Assembly: GCA_022647765.1 (NCBI GenBank)
Contig: JALCLH010000007.1
Location: 124,001 to 188,000, forward strand
Direction: 5' to 3'
Length of the DNA: 64,000 nt
Origin: Acidipropionibacterium sp.
Lineage (GTDB): Bacteria > Actinomycetota > Actinomycetes > Propionibacteriales > Propionibacteriaceae
This document shows, one piece after another, positions 25,951 to 36,433 of this stretch (its first letter is position 1; each line of letters begins with the position of its first letter). The position numbers and the translations under genes were made by a program. The notes under the pieces are model-generated. The model was not told where the DNA came from and made no database searches. It was given only the letters and a program-made list of their open reading frames with translations.

Positions 25951-26663
25951 GATGGAGCAGAGGGGCCCTCTCGGCCTGCTCGGCGCGATGGATGAGGAGA
26001 TCCGGCTGATCCGCTCGGACCTGACCGGGGCGTGCGCCCTGCCGGGACCCTGCGAGCTGGTGAGCGGCCGGCTGGACGGCAGGCCGGTGATTCTGGCCCG
26101 ATCCGGGATCGGAAAGGTCAACGTCGCCCTGGCCGCCGCCGCGATGGCGAGCGCCGGGGTCTCCGCGATCGTATTCACCGGGGTGGCCGGGGCGGTGGCC
26201 GAGGGCCTGCGGATCGGCGATGTGGTGGTGGGGGACCGGTTCGTCCAGCACGACGCCGACGGCACCGCCTTCGGCGACCCGATCGGCCAGGTGCCCGGCG
26301 AGCCGCGATTCTGGACTCCCGATCCGGTGCTGTCCGCCCGGGTGCTGGACGCCGCCTCCAGACTCTCCGAATCCGGTGCGGGTGGCCACGCCGTGGTGGG
26401 CGGCACCATCGCCAGCGGGGACCAGTTCATCGCCGACCCGGACCGGGTCGGCTGGCTGCGCCGGACCTTCGACGCCTCGGCGGTCGAGATGGAGGGTGCG
26501 GCGCTGGCCCAGGCCGCCAGTCACCTGGGGATTCCCTTCGCGGTGCTGCGGATTCTCTCCGACTCCGCCTGACGGGGACGCCGTCCAGGACTTCCCGGCC
26601 TTCCTCGCGGAGGCCTCCGAGCGCGACCGCCGGCTGGCCCACGCCCTGGTCGCCGGCTGGTAG
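25892..26663 (+). CDS. 5'-methylthioadenosine/S-adenosylhomocysteine nucleosidase-like protein (one apparent +1 frameshift)
   Basis: An MTA/SAH nucleosidase-type phosphorylase-superfamily protein that would cleave adenine from MTA or SAH. Family signals are LLGAMDEEI, RSGIGKVNVALAAA, FTGVAGAV, IASGDQF and the catalytic region VEMEGAALAQAA. The frame breaks near 26567, where an extra base turns SDSADGDA into a premature TGA; the corrected protein ends at 26663. The N-terminus is extended by the 30-bp repeats; ATG 25952 is probably closer to the ancestral start. The stop TAG and that of the convergent kinase gene lie within one 10-bp palindrome (26661-26670). Confidence 0.8.
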
Positions 26664-26667
26664 AGCT

Positions 26668-27581
26668 CTAGGCGCGCACCAGCAGAGCGCCCTCGTCGGC
26701 CCTGATCCGCATCGTGGTGGCCGCCCCGACCGGGTCGCCGTCCACCTCGGCCTCCACCGGCTGGGCCGCCGTCACCACGCAGGTATGGCCGGCGTCGTGA
26801 CGGATGAGCAGGCGCCCCCGGCGGCCCGATGGTGACGGCGCGCGCGGTGGCCGCCGCCCACCCCAGCACCCCGCGCGGGGCGAAGGTCATGATGTCCAGC
26901 TTGCCGTCGTCGATCTCGGCCTCGGGCACCAGATCGATCCCGCCCGGCAGTCTGCCGCAGTTGCAGGCCAGCACCATCCGGCAGCGGCTGGTGAAGGGCT
27001 CGCGGTCCTCGACCGTCGTCTCCACATTGAATCCCCGCTGGCCCATCGCGCCCAGAGCGCCCAGCACATAGGCCGGCCAGCCGATCTTCTTCTTGACCTC
27101 CGACTCGGTCTCGACCATCGTCTGGGCGTCCAGCCCCATGCCGATGATCACCGTGAAGCACATCTCCGGACCCTCGTCGAAGCTCACCAGACCCAGGTCG
27201 ATCCTGCGCTCCGAGCCCTCCAGGACGGCGGTCAGCGCGGCCGGGAAGTCGTTGTGCGGCAGCCCGAGATTCCTGGCCAGCAGGTTCCCGGTGCCCGACC
27301 CCAGCACGCCCAGCGGCACCTTGGCGTGGGCCATCGCAGGTGGCCACCTCGCGCACCGTGCCGTCCCCGCCCAGCACGCAGACCAGATCGGCGCCCTCGT
27401 CCACCGCCCGGCGCGCCATCCCCGACCCGTGGTCCTCCTCGGTGGTGGCCAGCCAGTCGGGCGTCTGCCAGCCGTGTTGGGTGCAGATGGCCTCGGCCTG
27501 CCGCTCGAGGGTGTCCAGATCGTCGACCTTGAGGGGGTTGTAGACGATGACCGGCCGTCCGCCGGAGGTGCTGATAGCCAT
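26668..27581 (-). CDS. Diacylglycerol/lipid kinase family protein (two apparent +1 frameshifts)
   Basis: A DagK-type lipid kinase of about 303 residues after correction. It starts PVIVYNPLKVDD, has the nucleotide motif LGGDGTVREVA near residue 75, GSGTGNLLARNLGLP near 100, and the C-terminal lipid-kinase sandwich (LDIMTFAPRG, then VDGDPVG). Frameshifts lie near 27341 (one extra C before the conserved AMAHAKVPLG) and at a run of five G near 26818. Substrate could be diacylglycerol or another lipid. It shares the strand with the NagZ-like gene upstream and follows it by ten bases. Confidence 0.8.
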
Positions 27582-27591
27582 GGAGGCGAGC

Positions 27592-28792
27592 CTATCCCGA
27601 CAGCCGGGAGACCAGGCCATCCACGCGCGCGGCGGACGCCCGGAGCCGCTCCGCAGCGACCCGGGCGGCGATCCCCTCGACCATCGCCGGCACCAGGGAC
27701 GGATCGGCGCACAGCGCCAGATCCCCGCCGGCGGTCAGGAACCGGGAGCCGCGGTGGGCGACCGGCACGGCGGCCACTGCCCGGGCCGACCCCAGATCGT
27801 CGGAGACCACCACCCCGCCGAAGCCGAGTCTGCCGCGCAGCAGGGAGGCGATCACCGCGGACGAGAAGACCGCCGGGGCCGACGGATCGATCCTCGAGTA
27901 GACCGCCGAGGAGACCATCACGGTCTGGCAGCCCGCCGCGATGCCGGCGCGAAAGGGCGCCAGCGTGGGGGATGTGGCGGTCGTGGTGGTGTCGGTGGCC
28001 ACCGCCAGGTCGGTATTGGCTCGGACCGCGCCCAGGCCCGGGAAGTGCTTGACGCTGGTGGCCACCCCGCCCTGGCCGAAACCGGTGACCGCGGCCGTGA
28101 CGAATCGACTGACCCAGGGCCGGATCGGACCCGAAGCCGCGGTGCAGGGCGCCGATCGGCGCATTGTCGGTGCCCAGTCTGGGATCGACGACGTCGGCCA
28201 CCGGTGCCAGCACCAGGTTGAGGCCGGCTCCCCGCATCTGAGACCCGACGGTCCGGGTGAGTTCTCGGCATCTCGACGGATCGCCGGTGCCGAGGGCGGC
28301 GGCCGAGGGCATCGCGGTGAACTCGGGGGAGGTGAGGTTGCGCACCAGGCCGCCCTCCTGATCGGCGGCCACGATGGCCCGGGGAGACCCTGCGGCCCGG
28401 GCGGCCCGATGGATCTGCGCCGCGGTGCTGCGGATCCGGGCCGTGGAGTCCCAGTGCCCCAGCAGGAAGACGCCGGCCAGCCGGTGCCGTCTCACCAGTC
28501 GTGCGACCTCCCCGGCGTCGCCGTTGGCGCTCAGTCCGACCATCAGGCAGCGCCCGGCCAGTTCTGCGGGCTCGACGGGGGTGGGGGAGGCGGTCTCGCG
28601 CTGGCGGGGGGAGGACGCCGGGGCCGGGGACGAGCCGGTCGGGGGTTTCGGGGTGGTGCGCGAGGGAGAGGCAGAGGCCGGGGAGGGTGTGGGGGAGTGA
28701 CTCGGGGCGGGGGCCTGCGGGCCACGGGAGGCGCAGCCGACCAGTCCCGGAGCCAGTCCGGCGCAGATCAACAGGGCTCGTCTGGTCACCAT
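27592..28792 (-). CDS. Glycoside hydrolase family 3 beta-N-acetylhexosaminidase lipoprotein, NagZ-like (one apparent +1 frameshift)
   Basis: A secreted lipoprotein of about 399 residues. The signal peptide ends with the lipobox LVGC near residue 20, followed by a Pro/Ser-rich linker to about residue 75. The GH3 domain has LAGVFLLG, VAADQEGGLVRNLT, the NagZ-type KHFPGLG and VVVSDDLG. It probably releases N-acetylglucosamine from muropeptides or other glycans outside the membrane. One frame shift lies near 28115. No C-terminal GH3 sandwich domain, as expected for NagZ. Confidence 0.8.
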
Positions 28793-28819
28793 GGGATCAC
28801 GGTAGTCGCCCGGTCGGAC

Positions 28820-29482
28820 TCACAGATCCACCCAGCCGCAGCCGGCCGGGAGGAGATCGATGCGGCGTCCCAGCAGGCCCGAGAGCCGCTGGGCGAGGTC
28901 CTCGCGGGCCTCGTCCTGGTCGACCAGCTGCCTCACCCGCAGCTCGACCCGGTCGTCGAGGTAGGTGGTTCCGGCGACCATGACTCCGGCGGCCCGCAGC
29001 ACCGCCTCCTCGCGGCCCGCCGTCGACAGGTCGAGGTCGCAGGTGAACTGCTGAGAGCGCACCCGGCGGGTGAGCGTCGCGCACTCCAGAGCGCGACTGG
29101 CCGCCTCGGAGTAGGTGCGCAGCAGGCCGGCGGCGCCGAGTTTGATCCCTCCGAACCAGCGGGTGGTGACGGCCACCACATCGGACAGGTCGGCGCGGCC
29201 CGCGCCACCGGGCCGGAACTGGGCAAGTGCCTCGAGGGTGGGGACGCCGGCGGTGCCGGCGGGCTCGCCGTCGTCGCTGGAGCGCCGGGTCGCCCGTCCC
29301 GCGCCGATGAGGAAGGCGCTGACATGGTGCCGGGCGTCGTGGTGGGCGCGCCGCTGCTCGGCGACGACCCGCCGGGCGGCGTCCTCATCCTCGACCCGGA
29401 CCACCCGGGTGAGGAAGACCGACCGCTTCACCTCGATCTGGTGGCTCACATCGGTGCCTGCGGCCAGAACGGTGTACCCCAC
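28820..29482 (-). CDS. YigZ/IMPACT family protein
   Basis: A 220-residue protein of the YigZ family (EIEVKRSVF-like start, HHVSAFLIG, SSDDGEPAGTAGVP, TRWFGGIKLG, YSEAASRAL). The GTG at 29482 gives the usual N-terminus and is preceded by GGAAGAG; an upstream ATG at 29515 is also open. Related to eukaryotic IMPACT and bacterial proteins of unsettled function in translation regulation. Divergent from the PEPCK-like gene. Confidence 0.82.
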   Translation of the reverse strand: MGYTVLAAGTDVSHQIEVKRSVFLTRVVRVEDEDAARRVVAEQRRAHHDARHHVSAFLIGAGRATRRSSDDGEPAGTAGVPTLEALAQFRPGGAGRADLSDVVAVTTRWFGGIKLGAAGLLRTYSEAASRALECATLTRRVRSQQFTCDLDLSTAGREEAVLRAAGVMVAGTTYLDDRVELRVRQLVDQDEAREDLAQRLSGLLGRRIDLLPAGCGWVDL

Positions 29483-29589
29483 AGCGTCAACTCTTCCACA
29501 TCCGTGCACAACCATGGCGCGGAGAATTTGTCATGACGAATTCTTGCCCTTCAGTTCCGTCTGGCGGCGGTCTGCTCCAGAATGGGGGC

Positions 29590-32500
29590 ATGGCTGAATC
29601 ACGGATGCTCAATGCTGCGAATCTGAGGCTGGCGATCAATGGTCTGCCCTTGCCGGCCGGCGACACCGCCACTGATATCGAGGCCGTCGCCCCGGTCCTG
29701 GCCCGTCAACGCGAGTTGCGCCGGGAACTGCCCGAGGCCCTGTGTCCCGCCGACCGGCGGATCCAGGGGTTCGTGGACCGCTACCTGACCGCGGCCGGCG
29801 TCACCGATATCCGTCCCGCGGCTGCCTGAGACGACCCTGGTCCTCGACGAGCCCGGACTGGCCCGGACCCTCTCCCTGCCGGTGGACGCCGACGAGTTCG
29901 CCTCCGAGCTGGTGGAGAGTTTCCGGGTCGCCAACGGCGTCCTGCACAATCCCCGCAACGACCGGCGCACCACCGCCGGGGGTGTTCCACATCGTCGAGG
30001 GCGGTCTGGCGATCCCCGACGACAAGAAGGCCGTCCCGGCAGCGGTGTTCGCCCGACTCCTCGAGTTGGCGTTCCGGGCCCCGGCGGCCGATACCCTGTT
30101 GCCCTATACCGCGACCCAGGATGCCGATCATCGGGCCCACACGTGGGTGTCGCTGCTGCTGCGCCCGATCGTGGTGCCGCAGGTTCCTGGTCTGATCAGC
30201 GAGCGGCGGATGGAGACCCGGTTCTTCGTCCCCGGGGGGCTGGTGTCGAACCTGGACTTCGTGGAGGGGATCTTCGGCAACGCCGGGGACCCGCTGCTGC
30301 CGGTCAACGACGCCGCCCTGGCGCCCGCGTCGTGGACCGGTCACACCGGCTGCGTGATCCTGGCCCCGCATCTGAACCATGTGACGAAGAAGGAGTTGGG
30401 TCTGCCGCACGTCGACCGGGCCACCGAGCGCCAGCGCCGCGACGGAATGTGCTGGTCCGACGAGTCCGAGTGCTACAACGAGGGCAAGCCGTTCAAACTG
30501 TGCGTGCGCGACGAGTCCGGGGTCATCCTCACGATCATCGCCGACAACTACTTCGGCTACTGCAAGAAAGAGGTCAAGACCCAGATCGGCTACTCGGCGA
30601 ACCTGTTCGGCCTGGCCGAGGAGGAGCACTCCGGCGGGGCTCGGGCCTACACCGCCTACAACGAGGGCCTGGAGTACACCACCACATCGAAGCCCGGCGA
30701 CCCCTCAGTCTCCGAGGTCGTCGCGGCCAACCCCGACCGGTTCGACCTGCACCTGGAGGGCTACGCGATCGACCGCGTCCTCGACGGTGTGGTGCTGGTC
30801 CCCGGCGACGCGACCTACTCCCTGCTGAAGGGCACCGTCTCCTGGACCGGGCCGGACGATGCCGAGCAGTCCCTCAAGCTGCGGGTGGATCATGAGTACT
30901 TGTCGCCGACCGGGACCCGGATGCGGGTCGAGCACTCCGAGATCGATCATCAGTGGGCCCTGATCCTGGTCGATGGGGCGTCGACGACCCTGCACAAGCA
31001 GTGCACGGTCTCCGGTGGGGGCAAGTCGGAGATCTCCAAGGCGATCTCCGACGCGTTCCTTCCCGGCAGCGCCTACAGTCCCGACTTTGAGGCCGATATG
31101 GCCGCGGTCGATGCGATTCTGCACCGGGACTACTCGATGCGGTTCGCCGACCCCGCCCTGGCGGGCACCGATCATCGGGCGATCCTGTCGCGATCGCGGT
31201 CGGTGGGCTCGGTGATCAAGCTGTTGACGGTCTCCGATGATTTCACCGACGAGTACAACGCGTGGGTGGCGTCGATCCCGCAGTTCCGCAAGGAGCTCGT
31301 GTTCACCATCAAGCGGTACTACAAGCCCGAATGGGGCACCGACTGGGCGTCGCATTTCTCGGTGTCGCCGACCAACGGGCGCCATGGCACGATGGTGCGC
31401 CTGGACGGGGAGAAGATCCGCGTCGACATGCTGCGGGTCGGTTTCGACGAGAACGGGGCCTGGCGGCTGTTCACGCTGCGTCACGACTACGCCCCCGACG
31501 TGAAGGTGCAGACCGAGGACGACATGACGGCCTCGGCCGTGGTCCCCGCCGGCCTCACCGTGGGCCCGGAGAGTCTGTCGCGCAAGGTGGTGGCCAATTG
31601 CGAGGCGCTGTTGTTCCAGCGCCCCGATGATGCGATCTATCGGGGCTATGATCGCCAGACCGAGCGCGATATGGCCGGGCGGGGGTTGTTCATCTCGAAC
31701 TATGAGCCGTTGACCCGCGCTGATGTCGCGCAGATGCGTGATGATGTGGTGGAGTTCTCGACGTTCTCGGCGCCGATGCGCCGGTTCCTCTGCGAGTTCG
31801 CCGACTCCGACCCGGCGAAGGGACCGACATATGTGGTCTCGAGTGCGGATCCGCGGCTGATCGGCGGGGTGCGGTCGAAGAATCCGCGGTATCTGCAGGT
31901 GCGCCCCGATATCTCGGATCCGCGGGCGACCCGGATCGCGGATCTGGCGTCGCATCTGTATCACCGCAGGCCGGTCGATCAGAGGCTGCCGCTTCCGGTG
32001 GACATCGTGGCCGCGGGTCGGCGCAACAATCCTCCCGAGGACAGGATCCCGGCGCTGTGTGCTTACAATCCGTTGCATTACATGGAGTTGCCGGAGTTGT
32101 TCATGGAGTTCATTTCCTCGATGACCGGCAAGAGCCCCTCGACGACGGGTGCGGGGTCGGAGGGGGCGCTCACCAAGGCTCCGTTCAATGCGCTGCCGGC
32201 GGTGTTTGATCTGAATTCGTCGTTCCTGTCGTTCGTGTTGTGCGGGTATGACGGGTGGTTGTCCTCGGCGGGGTGTATCGGTCCGAGGGTGCAGGTGGCC
32301 CACGACATCTCGCTGCTGGTCCCCGAGCTGTTCTCGCGGATGAGCCCGGGCGAGCGGGACGCCAGGGACGCTGATTGCCGGGGGGTATTTGGAGAAGCTG
32401 GCCGATTACGAGTTCGAGGGTGAGATGATCCCGGCGTCGCGGTTGGGGTATCGGATGACCGGGAAGTTCATGAGGATGTTCTTCGGGCGGATCTTCCTGC

Positions 32501-32997
32501 ACCCGGACACGATCTTCACTCCGGAGATGCTGCGCCCGGAGTTGCAGGATCCGCGGGTGTTCGCGGATTCGGTGCGGGTCATCGCGGCGACTCATGCCCG
32601 GGTCGCCAAGGCCTACTTCGCCGATGGCACGGTGGGGTTGGCCGTCCCGCCGATCCGGGCCCTGTTGGAGATCATGGCCCACGGAGCCTCTGCGGAGGGG
32701 TGGACGTTGGAGTCTGCGGAGTTGCGGGGGATGTTCACTCGGGAGTCGGTGCTGGCCGCGGACTGGTATGCGGCCCGGTTGGATGCCAAGCAGGCCGAGG
32801 ATATTCGTCGGTGTGAGGCGGCGTTGGCTCATCTTCAGGAGTTCATCGACGATCCGCGCAACGAGTCTGCGGCCGCCGAGATCGGTGCCGACCAGCGGAT
32901 AGCGGAGAGTCGGGCCTACTTGGAGAAGGTGTCCGCCCCGTCGTATCGGCAGTTGCTGGTGGGGACCCTGGGACGCCAGGCCGAATTCCGCCTCTGA
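29590..32997 (+). CDS. PPi-type phosphoenolpyruvate carboxykinase candidate (three apparent +1 frameshifts)
   Basis: A single very long protein (about 1,134 residues when corrected) that fits the PPi-dependent PEP carboxykinase of propionibacteria (EC 4.1.1.38), which interconverts oxaloacetate plus PPi with PEP plus phosphate and CO2. The size is about twice that of GTP/ATP PEPCK. Likely active-site segments are DNYFGYCKKEVKTQIGYSAN, SGGGKSEISKAISDAF (P-loop-like) and GTMVRLDGEKIRVDML. The frame shifts near 29814, 29981 and 32368, each by one extra C or G. ATG 29590 is chosen because the residues after it read straight into the domain. Assignment rests on remembered family features, the length and the propionibacterial setting with PPi-PFK nearby. 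Confidence 0.7.
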
Positions 32998-33035
32998 GGG
33001 AGTCGGCCAGGCCTAGTCCAGGAGAGTGCCGGGTC

Positions 33036-34526
33036 TCAGTTGGAGACCACCGGGCGGTCGCGACCCATCGTGGTGGTGACCGCCCAGCCGGTGTCGATGT
33101 CGGTGATCGTCGCGCTCACCATTCCCGACGGGTCGATGATGTAGCTCTCCTGGACCTGGTGGCCGTTCTCGACGGCGCGCACCTGCGAGGCGTCGACGGC
33201 CCGACCGGCGGCGTCCTGAAGGGCCGCGTCCAGGGGCACCACGATCTGGGCGAAGGGGGTGAGGTCGCCGCGCGGGGTGCCGTCGGCGTCGGTGCGGGAG
33301 AACTCGACGAACCGGTAGACGCCGACATTGTGGCGGCTGCGGTATCGGCGAGTGATGGTGACCGGGGAGTCCAAGCGCAGGCTCTGGTCGGCAAGCACGT
33401 CGAAGGCGACCTGCTGGCCCCAGTTGGTCTCCCGGAACACCCCGAAGCCGCGCGACAGCCGGTCGCGGACGCTGTGCGGGGAGGTCGGATCGGCTGCGAT
33501 TGCCAGCCCGATGGCGGTGGATCCGGTGGGGCTGGGGGAGCGGTGCACCCGGCGTCCGAACAGGCTGCGGATTCGTCGGGAGACCAGCGGCAGGGCAGTC
33601 CCCCCGCCGACCATGTCGATTCCAGCGATGTCCGAGGCGGCGGGATCGCACTGCAGCAGCCGGCTGAGCGGCTCCATCACGGCCAGGCTGCGATCCACCA
33701 GCGGCTGGCAGGCGGTCTCGAAATCGGCCACTGGGATGCGGACGGTCTGATCGGGCAGGTCGACCAGCACATTGCGCGACTGCGGCCGGACGCCCTCCTT
33801 GGCGAGCCGGCAGACCTCCAGCAGGGCGTCCTGGCCGGGCAGCGGACCGTTGACCCGGCCGGCGACCAGGCCGGCCAGCACCTGGTCGAAGTCGTCGCCG
33901 CCGAGGTCGTTGAGCCCGACCGAGTCGATCACCTCGCCGGTGGTGCCCGACAGGTCGACCAGCGAGGCGTCGAAGGTGCCCCCGCCCAGGTCGTAGATGA
34001 TGACCCGGGTGCGCCGGGAGTTGAGGGTCCTCGACTGGCGCAGGGAGTACTCCAGGCCGGCCGCCGAGGGTTCGTTCATCATCCCGAGCACCGCGAACCC
34101 GGCGGCCTTGAAGGCCTCCATGGTGACGAATCGCTGGCCGGTGTGGGCATGGGCCGGGACCCCGATCACCGCCCGTAACTGGCCTTGGATGCCGTTGAGA
34201 CGGATCTGGCCGGCGACATGGCCGAGGTACGAGGCGAGCAGCTCGCCGATCGGCAGCGTCGTCTCGCCGATGTGGACCGGGGTGGAGAAGGTGACCGAGG
34301 GGCTGGCCAGCGCGCGTTTGACCGACCGTATCCCCGGATGCCCCTGAGAGAGGGCCTCGGCGGCCGCGAAACCGTGCACCAGCTCGCCGTCGACCAGGGC
34401 GGTGAGGCTGGGGATGTGGTCGTGCGAGTCCCCGTCCTGGTCCGGGAAGGACATCACGGGGAAGTTTCCACGGTCAGCGGAGGCGACCACCGTGTGGGTG
34501 GTTCCAAGGTCAATGCCGAGATCCAT
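33036..34526 (-). CDS. DnaK-like Hsp70 family protein without lid
   Basis: A 496-residue Hsp70-type protein. The actin-fold ATPase signatures GIDLGTTHT (residues 4-12), IYDLGGGTFDASLVD and MVGGGTALPLVSRRI are present. A beta-rich region corresponding to the substrate-binding domain follows, but the C-terminal helical lid of true DnaK is missing. It is downstream of, and probably co-transcribed with, a PAC2 protein. It is likely a specialised Hsp70 relative; client unknown. Confidence 0.8.
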   Translation of the reverse strand: MDLGIDLGTTHTVVASADRGNFPVMSFPDQDGDSHDHIPSLTALVDGELVHGFAAAEALSQGHPGIRSVKRALASPSVTFSTPVHIGETTLPIGELLASYLGHVAGQIRLNGIQGQLRAVIGVPAHAHTGQRFVTMEAFKAAGFAVLGMMNEPSAAGLEYSLRQSRTLNSRRTRVIIYDLGGGTFDASLVDLSGTTGEVIDSVGLNDLGGDDFDQVLAGLVAGRVNGPLPGQDALLEVCRLAKEGVRPQSRNVLVDLPDQTVRIPVADFETACQPLVDRSLAVMEPLSRLLQCDPAASDIAGIDMVGGGTALPLVSRRIRSLFGRRVHRSPSPTGSTAIGLAIAADPTSPHSVRDRLSRGFGVFRETNWGQQVAFDVLADQSLRLDSPVTITRRYRSRHNVGVYRFVEFSRTDADGTPRGDLTPFAQIVVPLDAALQDAAGRAVDASQVRAVENGHQVQESYIIDPSGMVSATITDIDTGWAVTTTMGRDRPVVSN

Positions 34527-34580
34527 GGGGCTGAGCCTAGACCCGGCATTCCTCGGCCCGGCGCAGCGCCGGGCGGGGTA

Positions 34581-35654
34581 TCAGGAGTGCCAGGAATCGT
34601 CGCCGTGACGGGGCCGGTAGGGGCCCTGATCGTCGCCGTCTCCCTCGTCGTGGGGCTCGGGGGAGTCGGATCCCTCCTCCGAGCTGCGGTTCTGGTCGCC
34701 GCGCTTGGCGCTCGGCCCGTCGGCGGGGTCGGCGTCCCGGTCCGAATGCTGCCCCTGGGCGTCGGCGTCGTCTATCGATCGCAGGAAGGCCTCGGCCTCG
34801 GCGCCGATGTCGTCGGCGCTGGGCAGCATCACCTGCTTCGACTCGATCTCGCGCTGGTCGTGCTGGCTGTCGTACTGCTCCTCGAGGGTGTGGATCATCG
34901 CGGACAGCTCCTCGGAGCCGTTGACTTGGCTGGTGATCTGGGCGCGCACCACCCCGGCCGCCATCGCCAGGGCGTGGCTGGGCAGGGCGAGCCCGGTGGT
35001 CTTGCGGATGGCGTCGAGCATCCCGCGGGCGGCGTCCGGATAGTCCAGATCCGACAGATAGTGGGGGACGTGAGCGGCCAGCCCGAGGACGTCGTGGCCG
35101 TGTTCGCCCAGGCGCTGCGAAAGCATCGCGGGGAAGGACGCCGGCATCTGGATCCGGCCGAAGGGGGACTCCTCGCCGAGGATGAGCTCGGGTCGGTTGG
35201 CCCACCGGGTCACCTGCACCGGGCGGGTGTGCGGAGCGGCCATCGGAATCGACAGGGTGACGATGCTCAGCCTCACATTGGTCTGCTCGACGATCTCCTC
35301 GATGGCCCGTGCCACCGCCTCCCAGCGCAGCGCGGGTTCGGGGCCGTCCAGCAGCAGGAATCGCTGGTCGAGCTCGTCCGTCACCTCGTAGAGGGTGAGT
35401 TCGGGAGCCTGGTAGCCCTCGAAGTGGTTCTCATCGAAGACGATCGGCGGCCGGGAGTCGCGATGATCGAGGATCTCGTCGAGGGGGAAGCTGCCGAGGG
35501 TGCGGTGCGCGAGCTCGGCCAGCAGGCTCTGGCGCAGCAGATGCTGGGCGTGGCCGGCGTCGATGAAGGCCCCCAGCGTCATCACCAGGGTCGACACGTC
35601 CAGCTCGCTGGGATCCACCTCGGGACGCCAGCTGAACAGCTGATCGTCAGTCAT
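34581..35654 (-). CDS. PAC2 family protein (proteasome-assembly-chaperone-like)
   Basis: A 357-residue protein of the actinobacterial PAC2/DUF75 family (LIVAFDGWN-type region replaced here by LVMTLGAFIDAGHAQHLLRQ; PIVFDENHFEGYQAPEL, LLDGPEPALRWEA, VPHYLSDLDYPDAA). The last 80 residues are hydrophilic and acidic. ATG 35654 is preceded by GGAGG. It lies 54 bp upstream of the Hsp70-like gene. The biochemical role of bacterial PAC2 proteins is unclear. Confidence 0.75.
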   Translation of the reverse strand: MTDDQLFSWRPEVDPSELDVSTLVMTLGAFIDAGHAQHLLRQSLLAELAHRTLGSFPLDEILDHRDSRPPIVFDENHFEGYQAPELTLYEVTDELDQRFLLLDGPEPALRWEAVARAIEEIVEQTNVRLSIVTLSIPMAAPHTRPVQVTRWANRPELILGEESPFGRIQMPASFPAMLSQRLGEHGHDVLGLAAHVPHYLSDLDYPDAARGMLDAIRKTTGLALPSHALAMAAGVVRAQITSQVNGSEELSAMIHTLEEQYDSQHDQREIESKQVMLPSADDIGAEAEAFLRSIDDADAQGQHSDRDADPADGPSAKRGDQNRSSEEGSDSPEPHDEGDGDDQGPYRPRHGDDSWHS

Positions 35655-35772
35655 GATGCCTCCTGTCTCCCCAGCACATGCTCGGGCCACAGTCCCAAGA
35701 ACAGCACGGCTATGGGTGATATTCCAGCAGACGGCCCGATGACAGGCGACGGCGACCGGTACATTTGCGCAC

Positions 35773-36213
35773 ATGGACGGGCTGTGGGTGCCGGTGGCCG
35801 ACGATCCCCGGGGCGGGTTTGCGGTGCGGGAGTCGCAGCTGTTCGAGCGCTTCTCGCACAGTTCGGGGCCGGGCGGCCAGGGGGTCAACACCTCCTCCTC
35901 CCGGGTCGAGCTGAGCCTCGACGTGGCCGGCTGCCCCGACATTCCCGAGTCTCTGCGGCCCCGGCTGCTGGCGGCCATGGAGCACCGGCTGGTCGATGGC
36001 GTTCTCACCGTCTCCGCCTCCCAGTACCGCGAGCAGTTGTCGAACCGGAGGGCCGCCCGGCAGCGGATGTCGGAGCTGCTGGGCCGGGCCGCGAAGCCCA
36101 GCAGGGCGCGGCGCCGCACCCGTCCGACAAGGGGATCGGTGCGACGCCGGGGAGAGGCCAAAAGACGCCGGTCCCAGCTCAAGGCGACTCGGAGGGCTCC
36201 CAGGGACTGGTGA
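35773..36213 (+). CDS. arfB: Alternative ribosome-rescue factor ArfB (YaeJ) / peptidyl-tRNA hydrolase
   Basis: A 146-residue protein with the release-factor GGQ motif at residues 34-36 (SGPGGQGVN) and a basic C-terminal tail rich in Arg/Lys (SRARRRTRPTRG, RRRGEAKRRRSQLKATRR) that would enter the mRNA channel of stalled ribosomes. It lacks codon-recognition domains. It hydrolyses peptidyl-tRNA on non-stop ribosomes. Confidence 0.9.
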   Translation: MDGLWVPVADDPRGGFAVRESQLFERFSHSSGPGGQGVNTSSSRVELSLDVAGCPDIPESLRPRLLAAMEHRLVDGVLTVSASQYREQLSNRRAARQRMSELLGRAAKPSRARRRTRPTRGSVRRRGEAKRRRSQLKATRRAPRDW

Positions 36214-36291
36214 TCGCAGCGTGAGACAGGCGGCGCGGGCCGTCGTCGAGGGCTCGGTCCGTCTCTGTCAAAAATCACTGCCTCGAAAGTC

Positions 36292-36320
36292 TTGACCCAC
36301 TGATCTTCGGCGCATACAGT
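36292..36320 (+). promoter_or_regulatory. Sigma-70-type promoter of the glucan operon
   Basis: TTGACC (36292-36297) and TACAGT (36315-36320) are separated by 17 bp, a good match to the housekeeping consensus. It is 114 bp upstream of the GT2 start codon, leaving a leader of roughly 107 nt. Confidence 0.6.
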
Positions 36321-36433
36321 CGATCGCATCGAGCGGCAATGAGGCGGGCTGATGACGCCTCTGCGGAGCGCGCATCCCCGCCTCCTATCCTTCGGGATCC
36401 CGGCATATCCAGGAGACAGACGAGGGGACCGTC

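Noticed and set aside
26661-26670. Palindrome TAGAGCTCTA containing both convergent stop codons as a regulatory site
   Set aside because: A 10-bp palindrome formed by two TAG codons on opposite strands is easily explained by chance; too short for a terminator.
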